This document shows positions 55,501-63,980 of a DNA stretch of 64,000 bases, piece after piece; position 1 is the first letter of the stretch, and the number at the start of each line of letters is the position of its first letter. The position numbers were made by a program, and so were the translations under genes. Source of the stretch: Clostridium zeae (lineage in GTDB: Bacteria > Bacillota > Clostridia > Clostridiales > Clostridiaceae); assembly GCF_017312485.1 (NCBI RefSeq), contig NZ_BMBA01000009.1, forward strand, positions 106,861 through 170,860, written 5' to 3'. The notes beneath the pieces are model-generated. The model had not been told where the DNA came from, searched no databases, and saw only the letters and a program-made list of their open reading frames with translations.

Positions 55501-56094
55501 ATGAGAGATTTAGAAATAAGAGGAGCTGGAAATATGATGGGATCAGCTCAACATGGACATATGGCTACTATAGGGTATGATTTATATTGTAGAATGCTAG
55601 AAGATACAATAAAGATAATAAAAGGTGAAATAGAGCAGGAGCCTATAGAAACATCTATTGATATTAAAGTTGATGCGTTTATTGATTCTCAATATATTGA
55701 AGATGAATTGCAGAAGATTGAAATATATAAAAAAATTGCAGCCATAGAAAGCATACACGATTATATGGATGTAAAAGAAGAGTTAGAAGATAGATTTTCT
55801 GAAATTCCTGATCCAGTATATAATCTCATGGATATAGCCTATATTAAGAGTAGGGCTAGAAACTTATGGATAGAAGATGTTAAAGAAAAAGATGGAGAGG
55901 TTCTGTTCCAATTCCAAAGCAGAGATAAAGTTGATAAGGATATATTTAAAAAGTTGCTTGAGCAATATAAGAATAATATAATAATAAGAATGGGTGATAA
56001 ACCTTCTTTTGGATATAAGTTAAGAGATATAAAGAGAGAGGATATATTGCCTGCGCTTAAAAATATGCTAGACAGTTTAAATAAAAATACCTAA
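52582..56094 (+). CDS. mfd: Transcription-repair coupling factor Mfd
   Basis: 1170 residues, full length. Domains in order: UvrB-like N-terminus (about 1-330), RNA-polymerase-interaction (CarD-like) domain from LKLGDYVVHANHGVGVYKG (about 500), and the RecG-like translocase with LLCGDVGYGKTEVALRAA (Walker A), VVDEEQRFG (Walker B), LSATPIPRTL and QLRGRVGRS. The C-terminal domain (about 1010-1120) regulates access. It removes stalled RNA polymerase at lesions and recruits UvrA. AGGTGGTG before ATG 52582. Confidence 0.97.
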   Translation: MRLNGLMEPLNNSINFQKVKSNIDRDRYPFSTYGVSESGKGYLISGIFENSDKSIVVITHNDIEAKNLYEDLSLYTTDVYYFPSKEIVFYNIDAISGDLRWARLKVLKEILDSRKKIIVVSIESFATVYTPKDLYISHTFKVAVGDEINFKDFSKRLIECGYERMDIVDGKGQFSVRGGILDIYPPNTALPYRIELFGDEIDSIRFFNLESQRSIDRVKEIEIFPAKEVILDDETIQKAINRINEELSNFIKSRDSSDKDIISKIKSNIRSNIENLKETWSFETIDSYLPFFFQKVSSFFDYFEDYIMIMDDDQRCNGKLDSVIYEFEENYSSFLERGDILPSQGNLILGKDILVQKFNSSRLITINAFARNGDFIENVDSIAFSQVTLSSYHGRIDMLIDEIKEKKKNGYKTIILSGTRPRGERLVDTLRDSDIESVYKDIISEIQFGEVIITFGNQLKGFEFTDLKICVISDKEVFGEAKRKSVRKAPKQKGVSKIKSFAELKLGDYVVHANHGVGVYKGIKQIDVSGHKRDYLDIEYAKGDKLYVPVDQLDLVQKYIGSEGKSPKISKLGSTDWQKAKAKVKKSINEIAQDLVKLYATRNTLKGHKFSNDTQWQDQFEQEFPYEETPDQLTALEEIKSDMESGKIMDRLLCGDVGYGKTEVALRAAFKAVMDGKQVALLVPTTILAEQHYGNMKRRFSDFPIKIDMVSRFRTAKQQKETLQAVKEGNVDILVGTHRLVSKDIQFKDLGLLVVDEEQRFGVTQKEKIKGIKKNVDVLTLSATPIPRTLHMSLTGVRDISVIETPPEDRYPIQTYVVEQNDQLIRDAILREINRGGQVFFVYNRVEHIMEMSDYIQNLVPECKTTVIHGQMTERQLENEMMLFMNNEYNVLICTTIIETGIDIPNVNTIIVYDSDKMGLSQLYQLRGRVGRSNRIAYSYFVYKKDKILTEVAEKRLRALKDFTELGSGFKIAMRDLEIRGAGNMMGSAQHGHMATIGYDLYCRMLEDTIKIIKGEIEQEPIETSIDIKVDAFIDSQYIEDELQKIEIYKKIAAIESIHDYMDVKEELEDRFSEIPDPVYNLMDIAYIKSRARNLWIEDVKEKDGEVLFQFQSRDKVDKDIFKKLLEQYKNNIIIRMGDKPSFGYKLRDIKREDILPALKNMLDSLNKNT

Positions 56095-56299
56095 ATATTA
56101 CTGGAATTTAAATGCAAATTAACTAAGTTAGAGGTATAATGATAATAAAAATAATTTATATAAACCAAATTATGTTAATAAATAAATAAATTTACCTAAT
56201 ATAAATTGAAATTATTGTTATAAATTGATATACTAATTTATGTCTATTGAATTTTGGTTATAAAGGGGAATTAATTTTAAGAAAAGTGAGGTAAGAATT

Positions 56300-57298
56300 T
56301 TGAAGAACATAAGGAAATTAGTTTCAATAGCTTTGATTGGTGTTATTGGATTATCACTATCAGGCTGTAAGATGATACAAAAAACTCCAGAAGCTGTGAG
56401 TAAAACTGTAGTAGCGACTGTTAATGGTGAAAAAATCACACTTGGTGGTGTTGATGAAAAAATGAAGTCTACTATAGATCAATTAAAGCAACAATATGGA
56501 AATGATTTAGAAAAAAGCACTGATGGTAAGGCTGCTTTAAAGCAACAAAGACAAACACAATTGGAGCAAATGATACAAGAAAAGGTAGTTTTAAAGAAAG
56601 CAGCTGACTTAAAATTGATACCCGAAAAGGCTGAATTAGACAAGGAAGTTGATTCGAAACTTGCCGATATAAAGAAAGTTTATAAGACTGATGATGAGTT
56701 TAATAATGCGCTAAAATCTGCAAACTACACTTTAGATAGTTTAAAAGAATATTTAGCTACTCAAATAAAGATGCAAGCAGTTTTTGATAAATACTTATTT
56801 AAAGATTTAAAAATTACTGATGCGGATATAGAAAAGTATTACAACGAAAATAAAACTCAATACACACAACAACCTGGTGCAACTATGTCCCACATACTTG
56901 TAGATAGTGAAGATAAGGCTAAAACTATAAAAACAGAATTAGATAAAGGTGCGAAGTTTGAAGAATTAGCAGCTAAATATGGTACAGATGGAACAAAGGA
57001 CACAGGTGGAAGTTTAGGATATGTTGCTTATGATGCGCAAAACTATGATGCAGACTTCTTAGCTGCTGCGAAAAAGCTTAAGGAAGGTGAAGTATCAGGA
57101 CCAGTTAAAACTCAATATGGATGGCATATAATAAAGGTTACTGGAATTCAAACTACATCAAAGACTCAAGAATTATCAGCTGTTAAGGCTTCAATTAAGG
57201 ATACATTAGAAACAAACAAGAAAAATGATATATTCAAAGCTAAGTATGAAGAGTGGAAAAAAGAACTAAAAGTTGAAACATATGATGATAAACTTTAA
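56300..57298 (+). CDS. prsA: PrsA-like parvulin peptidyl-prolyl isomerase lipoprotein
   Basis: 332 residues from TTG 56300, after GTGAGGTAAG. The signal peptide ends in a lipobox LSGC (Cys23). A SurA-type N-terminal helical domain precedes the parvulin domain (about 196-290, MSHILVDSEDKAKTIK ... GGSLGYV ... YGWHIIKV). The length matches PrsA. It is anchored on the outer membrane face and helps secreted proteins fold. Its position after mfd is common in clostridia. A strong terminator follows. Confidence 0.93.
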   Translation: MKNIRKLVSIALIGVIGLSLSGCKMIQKTPEAVSKTVVATVNGEKITLGGVDEKMKSTIDQLKQQYGNDLEKSTDGKAALKQQRQTQLEQMIQEKVVLKKAADLKLIPEKAELDKEVDSKLADIKKVYKTDDEFNNALKSANYTLDSLKEYLATQIKMQAVFDKYLFKDLKITDADIEKYYNENKTQYTQQPGATMSHILVDSEDKAKTIKTELDKGAKFEELAAKYGTDGTKDTGGSLGYVAYDAQNYDADFLAAAKKLKEGEVSGPVKTQYGWHIIKVTGIQTTSKTQELSAVKASIKDTLETNKKNDIFKAKYEEWKKELKVETYDDKL

Positions 57299-57332
57299 TT
57301 AATTGAATAAAATTTGGTCTTAATGACATAAT

Positions 57333-57375
57333 AAAACTCACATGAATTTGTTTGCGCAAATTTATGTGAGTTTTT
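57333..57375 (+). terminator. Terminator after prsA
   Basis: AAAACTCACATGAATTTG pairs with CAAATTTATGTGAGTTTT around TTTGCG, followed by TACTTT. Confidence 0.9.
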
Positions 57376-57499
57376 ACTTTATTGGATTGAAATTATACAA
57401 AAAGATAATTATAGCCAAAGCATGTATAAAATTTCTATTCTGAAAAATAATAATAATGAAAGTTTTAAGTGAAAGATATATAAGGAGGTAAATATAATA

Positions 57500-58054
57500 A
57501 TGAAAGCTACAGGTATTGTAAGACGTATTGATGATTTAGGTAGAGTGGTTATACCAAAAGAAATAAGAAGAACTTTGAGAATTAGAGAAGGAGATCCTCT
57601 AGAAATTTTTACAGATAGAGAAGGAGGAGTTATCTTAAAGAAATATTCTCCTATTGGAGAGTTAACAGATTTCTCTAAAGAGTATGCAGAAAGCCTTCAA
57701 CAAGCAATAGGACATATAGTTTTAATAGCAGATAAAGATGCTTTCATTTCGGTTAGTGGAGCTTCTAAAAAAGATTTTATCGAAAAGAAAATAAGTAATG
57801 AATTAGAAAAGATCATGGATGAAAGAAAAACTGTATGTTTAGGAGCTACTGGAGCTAAAGTTGTACCATTATACAGCGAAGATACAGCTGATGACAAATA
57901 TTCATGTCAAGTAGTATCACCGATAATATCAGAGGGGGATGCAATCGGCGCTGTTTTGATATTATCCAAACAAGCTGGAGAAAAGTTTGGAGACTTAGAA
58001 ATCAAGCTTGCTGAAACAGCAGCCGCATTCCTAGGAAAACAAATGGAACAATAA
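57500..58054 (+). CDS. spoVT: Stage V sporulation regulator SpoVT
   Basis: 184 residues. The N-terminal AbrB-type swapped-hairpin DNA-binding domain (KATGIVRRIDDLGRVVIPKEI, RTLRIREGDPLEIF) precedes a C-terminal GAF-like domain (about 60-180). This two-domain layout defines SpoVT, the forespore regulator acting with sigma-G. AGGAGGT before ATG 57500. The next gene, spoVB, also serves late sporulation. Confidence 0.96.
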   Translation: MKATGIVRRIDDLGRVVIPKEIRRTLRIREGDPLEIFTDREGGVILKKYSPIGELTDFSKEYAESLQQAIGHIVLIADKDAFISVSGASKKDFIEKKISNELEKIMDERKTVCLGATGAKVVPLYSEDTADDKYSCQVVSPIISEGDAIGAVLILSKQAGEKFGDLEIKLAETAAAFLGKQMEQ

Positions 58055-58142
58055 TATCTCCTAGGACTTGCATCCCAAAACCATTTTAATTATTGACTAG
58101 GTTTTAAAGATTTATTCAGTTAGATATAAAAAATTCTGTAAT

Positions 58143-58195
58143 AATACCTCCAAATTTGCAATAAAGATTAAGTAGTTAAAAAATTTGGAGGTATT
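58143..58195 (+). promoter_or_regulatory. spoVB: Inverted repeat sequestering the spoVB ribosome site
   Basis: AATACCTCCAAATTT (58143-58157) and AAATTTGGAGGTATT (58181-58195) are perfect complements, a 15-bp stem with a 23-base loop. The right arm contains GGAGGT, the ribosome site for ATG 58198. In any transcript that includes both arms the site would be hidden. Confidence 0.8.
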
Positions 58196-58197
58196 TT

Positions 58198-59739
58198 ATG
58201 AAAAAACAATCACTTATAAAAGGAAGTATAATATTAGGTGTTGCTGGAATATTCACAAGATTCTTAGGGATATTTTTTCGTTGGCCTTTAATAATGCTTA
58301 TCGGCGATGAGGGTATAGGATATTATCAAATGACTTATCCTTTGTATATGTTTTATGTAGCTATAGCAGCGGGAATTCCAGTAGCAGTTTCCAAGATGGT
58401 TTCAGAAAGTAATGCTGTTGGAGATTTGGATACATCGTTTCAAACAATGAAAGAATCATTTTTCTTAATGATAATTTTAGGGACAGGCATGTCGCTGTTT
58501 TTATTCTTAGGTGCTAGACCAATAATGTCCGCATTAAGATGGGATTCAAAGTCTTATTATTCTATTATTGGAGTTGCTTTTGCACCGATATGCATATCTA
58601 TAATGTCTGCTTTTAGAGGTTTTTTTCAAGGGCTCCAAAATATGAATCCATCTGCAATATCGCAGATAATTGAGCAAATAGGAAGAGTAGTTGTAGGGGT
58701 CGGACTAGCAGTTCTATTACTCCCTTATGGAATAGAATATTCAGCAGGTGGTGCTGCCTTCGGTGCAGCAGCTGGAGGCTTTTTAGGCGGAATATACTTG
58801 ATAAGAAAGTACTTTAAAGTTAAGAAAAGCTTTGGCGTAAGGAAAGTAAAATCAAATGATAAACTTCTTACTCAGTTGATTAGAATAGCAATTCCAATAT
58901 CTTTAGGTGGTGCGGTTGGAACTATAGCTAGTTTGATTGATTCGATATTGGTGCCAAGACAACTTTTGAACGCAGGTTTTGATTATAGACAAGCTACTAT
59001 ACTTTACGCTCAATTAACGGGTAAAGCTTCAGTAATAGTAAATATACCTTTAACATTATCTGTTGCTCTAAGTACTTCCTTAATACCTATAATTGCTGAA
59101 AATTATATATTGAAGAATATTAGAGAAGTTGCTTCTAAGGTAGATTCTGCTATAAGAATGTCAATGGTTATAGCTATACCTTGTACGTTAGGACTATACT
59201 TTTTAGCGGAACCTGTAATGATGCTTATATTTCCAGGAAGATATGAGGGGTATCAGATACTTAAATATCTAGCCATTTCTATTCCGTTTATAATATTAGC
59301 ACAGACTACTACAGCTATATTACAATCTACAGGATCCTATGCTATGCCTGTAATAAATCTTCTTATAGGATGTTTTATTAAGGTAGTTTTGACATTGTAT
59401 CTTATACCGATATCGTGGCTAAACATTTATGGAGCTGTAGCTGCTTCAATATTAGCATATATAGCTGCTTCTACTTTGAATCTAATATATCTCCATTTAA
59501 AACTTAAAGTTAGTATAGATTACGGAGCAGCAGTGATGAAGCCTTTAGCTGCAGCCACTATAATGATATTAGTAGTTTTAATAACCTATCTTAATGTATT
59601 TAATAGGACTTCTAGTAATGGAATAGCTTGCTTGATTTCTGTTTTTTTGGGTATTATTATATATGTGATACTAATAGTAATTCTTGGTGTCTTTAAATAT
59701 GATTATATAAAGAGTAAATTTCTAAAAAGACATAGATAA
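58198..59739 (+). CDS. spoVB: SpoVB-like polysaccharide flippase (MOP superfamily)
   Basis: 513 residues with about 14 membrane segments, a MATE/MOP-type membrane exporter. It begins KKQSLIKGSIILGVAGIFTRFLGIFFRWPLI, the typical SpoVB start, and contains MSAFRGFFQGLQNM. SpoVB is needed for spore cortex synthesis and belongs to the MurJ/Wzx-type flippase superfamily. Position after spoVT supports the assignment over MurJ. Translation probably limited by the hairpin at 58143-58195. Confidence 0.92.
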   Translation: MKKQSLIKGSIILGVAGIFTRFLGIFFRWPLIMLIGDEGIGYYQMTYPLYMFYVAIAAGIPVAVSKMVSESNAVGDLDTSFQTMKESFFLMIILGTGMSLFLFLGARPIMSALRWDSKSYYSIIGVAFAPICISIMSAFRGFFQGLQNMNPSAISQIIEQIGRVVVGVGLAVLLLPYGIEYSAGGAAFGAAAGGFLGGIYLIRKYFKVKKSFGVRKVKSNDKLLTQLIRIAIPISLGGAVGTIASLIDSILVPRQLLNAGFDYRQATILYAQLTGKASVIVNIPLTLSVALSTSLIPIIAENYILKNIREVASKVDSAIRMSMVIAIPCTLGLYFLAEPVMMLIFPGRYEGYQILKYLAISIPFIILAQTTTAILQSTGSYAMPVINLLIGCFIKVVLTLYLIPISWLNIYGAVAASILAYIAASTLNLIYLHLKLKVSIDYGAAVMKPLAAATIMILVVLITYLNVFNRTSSNGIACLISVFLGIIIYVILIVILGVFKYDYIKSKFLKRHR

Positions 59740-59752
59740 AAGGAGAAAAAAC

Positions 59753-61207
59753 ATGATCAAGATAATCGGCTTAGGACCTGGATCTGAAGAAGCCTTAACG
59801 TTAGGAGCTATGAGAGAATTAAAGAGGTGTGCTAATATATTCCTTAGAACAGAAAAGCATCCAACTGTTCAATATTTAATTGATGAGGGAGTAAAGTTTA
59901 ATACTTATGATGATGCTTACGAGAAGTCAAGTACTTTTGACCAGGTTTATGAAAGCATTGCTTTGGATTTGATTGAGCAGCATAAAAAACTTAATGATAT
60001 TATTTATGCTGTTCCTGGGCATCCCTTAGTGGCAGAGAGGTCTGTTTTAAATCTAGTAAACTTGTGCAAAGAACAAGGTTTGCCATATGAAGTTTTGCCA
60101 GCGGTTAGTTTTATTGATGTAATGATGGAGGCGTTAGAAATAGATCCGGTGGAAGGACTTAAAATTGTTGATGCATTTGATATTGAAAACCAAGTTCTAG
60201 ATAAGAGGAATGGTATTATAATAACTCAGGTGTATAATCAATTTATCGCGTCAGAAGTAAAATTGAAGCTTCAAGAAGAATTTAATGATGATACAGAAGT
60301 ATATTTTGTTAGAGCTGCAGGTATAAAAAATCAAGAAAGTATAAGGAAGATGCCTCTTTACGAAATTGATATGCAAGAAGATATAGATTATTTAACTTCG
60401 ATATATGTACCAAAAGACTTGGAAAATAAAAAAGATTTTTATGATTTGGTAGATATAATAGATACTTTAAGAAGTGAAGGTGGATGTCCTTGGGATAGGG
60501 AACAAACACATGAAAGTCTGAAACAAGCTCTTATAGAAGAGTGTTATGAAGTTTTGGAGGCAATAGATAGCCAGGATGATGCTGGGATGATAGAAGAATT
60601 AGGAGATGTATTGCTCCAAATAGTATTCCATTCATCTATTGCTAAGGAAGAAGGATACTTCAATATAAGCGATGTAGTTCAAGGAATTTGTTTAAAAATG
60701 ATAAATAGACATCCACATGTTTTTGGCAGTCAATTGGTAAATTCTTCTGGTGAAGTATTAGAAAAATGGGAAGACATCAAGAAAGAAGAAAAAGGATTTG
60801 GCAGCATAACTGAGGAATTAAATGCTATAGCAAGGTCATTGCCATCAATTATAAGAGCTACAAAGGTGCAAAATAAAGCTAAAAAGGTTGGATTTGATTG
60901 GGATAAGGTAGAGGATGCTATGCTTAAGGTAGAAGAAGAATTAAATGAAATAAAAGAGGTATATAATGGAGAAAATAGGGCAAAGATAGTAGAAGAGGTA
61001 GGAGATTTATTGTTTGCCTGTGTTAATGTTGCCAGATTCCTTAAGGTAGAAGGTGAGCTTGCTTTAACTCAAACAACAGAAAAATTTATACGAAGATTTT
61101 CTTATATTGAGCAAGAAGCTTTTAAAAAAGGACAGAATTTAGAGAATATGTCTCTTGAGGAAATGGATAATTTGTGGAATAAAGCAAAAAAAACTGAAAA
61201 AAACTGA
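59753..61207 (+). CDS. mazG: YabN-type tetrapyrrole-methylase/MazG fusion
   Basis: 484 residues, 13 bases after spoVB. The N-terminal half (1-220) is a tetrapyrrole-methylase-like domain (IIGLGPGSEEALTLGA, VPGHPLVAERS). The C-terminal half is a MazG nucleotide pyrophosphohydrolase with two repeats (CPWDREQTHESLKQALIEEC, EELGDVLLQIVFH, and EEVGDLLFACVNVARF). This fusion is YabN of Bacillus. MazG hydrolyses aberrant NTPs; the role of the methylase half is unknown. Possibly co-transcribed with spoVB. Confidence 0.93.
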   Translation: MIKIIGLGPGSEEALTLGAMRELKRCANIFLRTEKHPTVQYLIDEGVKFNTYDDAYEKSSTFDQVYESIALDLIEQHKKLNDIIYAVPGHPLVAERSVLNLVNLCKEQGLPYEVLPAVSFIDVMMEALEIDPVEGLKIVDAFDIENQVLDKRNGIIITQVYNQFIASEVKLKLQEEFNDDTEVYFVRAAGIKNQESIRKMPLYEIDMQEDIDYLTSIYVPKDLENKKDFYDLVDIIDTLRSEGGCPWDREQTHESLKQALIEECYEVLEAIDSQDDAGMIEELGDVLLQIVFHSSIAKEEGYFNISDVVQGICLKMINRHPHVFGSQLVNSSGEVLEKWEDIKKEEKGFGSITEELNAIARSLPSIIRATKVQNKAKKVGFDWDKVEDAMLKVEEELNEIKEVYNGENRAKIVEEVGDLLFACVNVARFLKVEGELALTQTTEKFIRRFSYIEQEAFKKGQNLENMSLEEMDNLWNKAKKTEKN

Positions 61208-61413
61208 GGGCAAAGAAGGAAATTTCCCTTTTATGAAGAATATATAGCATAAGTGAGCAATCATTACCATATTATATTTGTACTGTTAAATAAGTAATTT
61301 ACTATAGACTATATAAAAAAGTGGTTATATAATATGTTAATGTAGATTATAATACATAATTATAATCATGGTACCATAAAACATATCATAAGAGTTTTAA
61401 GGAGGATGTAAAA

Positions 61414-61689
61414 GTGAATAAAGCAGAATTAATCTCAAGCATGGCTGAGAAGAGTAAGTTAACAAAGAAAGATGCAGAAGTTGCATTAAAATCTTTCATT
61501 GACAGTGTTCAAGAAGCTTTAGAAAATGGAGAAAAGGTTCAATTAGTTGGATTTGGAACTTTCGAAACTAGAGAAAGAGCAGCTAGAGAAGGAAGAAACC
61601 CAAGAACTAAGGAAACTATCCAAATACCTGCTTCAAAGGTTCCAGTATTCAAAGCTGGTAAAGAATTCAAAGAAAAAGTTAACAAGTAA
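61414..61689 (+). CDS. hup: Histone-like DNA-binding protein HU
   Basis: 91 residues, GTG 61414 with AAGGAGG upstream. The full HU pattern is present: [44 protein letters not shown] and [19 protein letters not shown]. Homodimer that bends and compacts DNA. A separate 200-base upstream gap suggests its own promoter. A 10-bp hairpin follows before rqcP. Confidence 0.97.
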   Translation: MNKAELISSMAEKSKLTKKDAEVALKSFIDSVQEALENGEKVQLVGFGTFETRERAAREGRNPRTKETIQIPASKVPVFKAGKEFKEKVNK

Positions 61690-61704
61690 TAGATATATAT
61701 TTTT

Positions 61705-61728
61705 AGGACCCGAGGAATCTCGGGTTCT
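61705..61728 (+). terminator. Leaky terminator-like hairpin between hup and rqcP
   Basis: AGGACCCGAG GAAT CTCGGGTTCT forms a 10-bp stem (one G-T) followed by TAAAG, not a T run. It may only reduce read-through into rqcP. Confidence 0.55.
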
Positions 61729-61750
61729 TAAAGTTATAAGGAGATATATT

Positions 61751-62017
61751 ATGAGATTAGATAAATATCTGAAGGTATCTAGAATAATAAAAAGAAGAAC
61801 TGTGGCTAAAGAAGTATGCGAAGGTGGAAGAGTATCTATTAATGGCAAAGTTGCAAAACCTTCTACAGATGTAAAAGAAGAGGATGTAATCGAAATAATA
61901 TTTGCTAACAAAAAACTAAAAGCTAAGATAACTAATATTGCAGAACATGTTAAGAAAGAAAATGCAAAGCTGATGTATGAAATATTAGAAGGTGAAGAAG
62001 ATCAAGATGAAATCTAA
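61751..62017 (+). CDS. rqcP: S4-domain ribosome quality-control protein RqcP
   Basis: 88 residues from ATG 61751 with AAGGAG upstream. A longer open frame from 61547 overlaps hup and is rejected. [38 protein letters not shown] is an S4 RNA-binding domain of the YabO/Hsp15 type; the tail is acidic. RqcP works with RqcH on obstructed 50S subunits in poly-Ala tailing in Bacillus. Conserved location between hup and yabP. Confidence 0.93.
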   Translation: MRLDKYLKVSRIIKRRTVAKEVCEGGRVSINGKVAKPSTDVKEEDVIEIIFANKKLKAKITNIAEHVKKENAKLMYEILEGEEDQDEI

Positions 62018-62052
62018 GGTTTCTTTGACGAATAGTCAAGGAGACCTTTTGT
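62016..62052 (+). terminator. Terminator after rqcP
   Basis: AAGGTTTCTTTGAC pairs with GTCAAGGAGACCTT (two G-T) around GAATA, then TTTGTCATTTT. Confidence 0.75.
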
Positions 62053-62257
62053 CATTTTATGTTGTTTTATAAAAAAATAGGGGAAGCAAAATTAGCTTAT
62101 TATTAGTAGAATGAATTTTAATTTACATAGATTAGGGTTTTACTAATAAGCAATATAAGCCTCGATAATATCAACTATATAAATAAAATATCTACGTTTT
62201 GAATATATCAAAATTTATAGTCATATATTTTATTATAAAAACATATAGGAGGATATT

Positions 62258-62548
62258 ATGGAGAATAAGAAGGAGCTTAAAGTTGAAGAAAGAAAAAGCA
62301 ACTTAGCACTAGAAAATAGAAAGAAAATTGTTTTGACAGGAGTAGTGGAAGTTTTAAGTTTTGATGAAGAAAAAATATTATTAAATACATGTCTAGGTAT
62401 GCTTACTGTAAAGGGTGAGGGGCTTAAGATGAATAAGTTGGATGTACAGAATGGAGATGTAGTCATAATAGGGAAAATATCAGCTATGATATATACAGGT
62501 GAAGTGAAAAAAGAAAAGGAAAATATCTTTAAGAAGATATTTAAATAG
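62258..62548 (+). CDS. yabP: Sporulation protein YabP
   Basis: 96 residues. Matches YabP: ENRKKIVLTGVVEVLSFDEEKILLNTCLGMLTVKGEGLKM and GDVVIIGKISAMIYTG. Needed in Bacillus for cortex formation, expressed in the mother cell under sigma-E. AGGAGG before ATG 62258; yabQ follows after eight bases, an operon. Confidence 0.93.
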   Translation: MENKKELKVEERKSNLALENRKKIVLTGVVEVLSFDEEKILLNTCLGMLTVKGEGLKMNKLDVQNGDVVIIGKISAMIYTGEVKKEKENIFKKIFK

Positions 62549-62556
62549 GTGATACC

Positions 62557-62946
62557 ATGCTACTTCCATTAAAAATTCAATTTGAGATTGTAATATTTAG
62601 CCTTGCAGCTGGAATGTTAACTGGTGTTCTTTTTGATATTTACAGAGCGATAAGAGGCATTGGAACGCCTAAGTTTATAGTTTTTATAGAGGATTTTTTA
62701 TTCTGGATACTAACTGCAATAATAATATTTACGTTCCTTCTTTATGTCAATTATGCTTTCTTAGGAATGTATGTATATCTGTTTATAATAATAGGAGCAT
62801 TCATTTATCTTAAGCTATTTAGTAAGAAAGTGCTCAGAACTGAAAAAAAGGCTGAGAGAGTTGCGGGGAAAGGCATTAGAATATTTTTTAAGAACTTATC
62901 TTATATATTTAAACTTATATTCTTCAGGAATAGGATTAATAAGTAG
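62557..62946 (+). CDS. yabQ: Spore cortex protein YabQ
   Basis: 129 residues with about three membrane segments and the YabQ start LLPLKIQFEIVIFSLAAGMLTGVLFDIYRAIRG. A basic C-terminus follows the last segment. In Bacillus it sits in the outer forespore membrane and is needed for cortex. ATAGGTGAT before ATG 62557. Confidence 0.92.
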   Translation: MLLPLKIQFEIVIFSLAAGMLTGVLFDIYRAIRGIGTPKFIVFIEDFLFWILTAIIIFTFLLYVNYAFLGMYVYLFIIIGAFIYLKLFSKKVLRTEKKAERVAGKGIRIFFKNLSYIFKLIFFRNRINK

Positions 62947-63036
62947 TAAGATAAAAAAATAACTTGAATAAAAAATGAATAGTTATTAAAATAGGAGTAT
63001 AAATGAATTTTTTTGGAAATCGAAGGGGCTTTAGTC

Positions 63037-63324
63037 ATGAGAAAGAAATTTACTCTTAAAAATATAGCTATACTCCTAATTGTATCAATATTTGTATTTA
63101 GTTTTATAAGACAAGAGATTACTATGCACAAAATTAGTACGCAGGTAAGTGAAAGACAACTAGAACTCAATAAAGTTAAAGCGGTTAATGATAGATTAAA
63201 AGACGAAGTTAATATGTCAAAAACTGATGCCTATAGCGAGAAGATGGCTAGAGAGAAATTAGGTATGATTAAACCAGGTGAAAAGAAAGTTTTAACAAAC
63301 AATGATTCAAGTTCTACAAAATAG
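63037..63324 (+). CDS. divIC: Septum formation initiator, DivIC/FtsL type
   Basis: 95 residues from ATG 63037 (AAGGGG at 63024-63029; the longer frame from 63013 lacks a site). A short cytoplasmic tail, one membrane segment (about 10-26) and an external coiled coil (KISTQVSERQLELNKVKAVNDRLKDEV) with the terminal AREKLGMIKPGEKK pattern of DivIC/FtsB. Recruits the division complex with FtsL and DivIB. The order yabP-yabQ-divIC-yabR is conserved. Confidence 0.92.
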   Translation: MRKKFTLKNIAILLIVSIFVFSFIRQEITMHKISTQVSERQLELNKVKAVNDRLKDEVNMSKTDAYSEKMAREKLGMIKPGEKKVLTNNDSSSTK

Positions 63325-63386
63325 GTTATTATAAAAATAACATAGATTTAATTATTCTAATTATTTTAAGGAGGAACATTTTTAAC

Positions 63387-63791
63387 ATGACCTTAATGGC
63401 AGGAAACATTTTAGAAGGCACAGTGGTTAACATCACAAACTTTGGAGCGTTTGTAGAAGTGGAAGGTAAAACTGGACTTGTACACATTTCGGAGGTAGCA
63501 GATTCGTTTGTAAAAGATATAAGACAGCACCTGAAAGAGCAAGATAAGGTAAAGGTAAAAGTTATATCGGTAGATGACAATGGAAAGATAAGCCTTTCAA
63601 TAAAGCAAGCTAATGTTCAAAAGAAATCAGTTAAGCCTGCAGAGATTGACTGGAGCTCAGAAAAAAAGAAGGCTTCTTCAAATAGTTTTGAAGATATAAT
63701 GTCAAAGTTCCTTAAAGATAGCGAAGAAAAACTTGCTGATGTAAAAAAACATCAAGAGTTCAAGTCAAAAGGAAGAAAAAATTTAGGTTAA
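63387..63791 (+). CDS. yabR: S1-domain RNA-binding protein YabR
   Basis: 134 residues. A single S1 domain at residues 1-75 (GNILEGTVVNITNFGAFVEVEGKTGLVHISEVADSFV ... VKVKVISVDDNGKISLSIKQA) is followed by a charged tail. Similar to YabR and to the general stress protein 13 family. Binds RNA or the ribosome; exact role unknown. GGAGG before ATG 63387. A strong terminator follows. Confidence 0.92.
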   Translation: MTLMAGNILEGTVVNITNFGAFVEVEGKTGLVHISEVADSFVKDIRQHLKEQDKVKVKVISVDDNGKISLSIKQANVQKKSVKPAEIDWSSEKKKASSNSFEDIMSKFLKDSEEKLADVKKHQEFKSKGRKNLG

Positions 63792-63810
63792 TATAAAGTA
63801 TTCAGATAGA

Positions 63811-63840
63811 AAAAGCCGGATGGAAACATCCGGCTTTTAT
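63811..63840 (+). terminator. Terminator after yabR
   Basis: AAAAGCCGGATG GAAA CATCCGGCTTTT is a perfect 12-bp stem with a GAAA tetraloop and T tail. No gene lies between here and the right edge of the window. Confidence 0.95.
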
Positions 63841-63980
63841 CATTAATATCTAAGCTTAAACAATGAGGTTGTAGTTTGTTTTTTTATTCTTTAGACCAGT
63901 TATAACTGAATTATATCTGTGGATAAATAAGAGTAACGACTTAAAACATAATATGATTTAAAGAATAAAAAATAAGACTT

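Noticed and set aside
61547..61750. Long form of the S4 protein overlapping hup
   Set aside because: The extension lies in another frame of hup; ATG 61751 gives the complete 88-residue RqcP with its own ribosome site.
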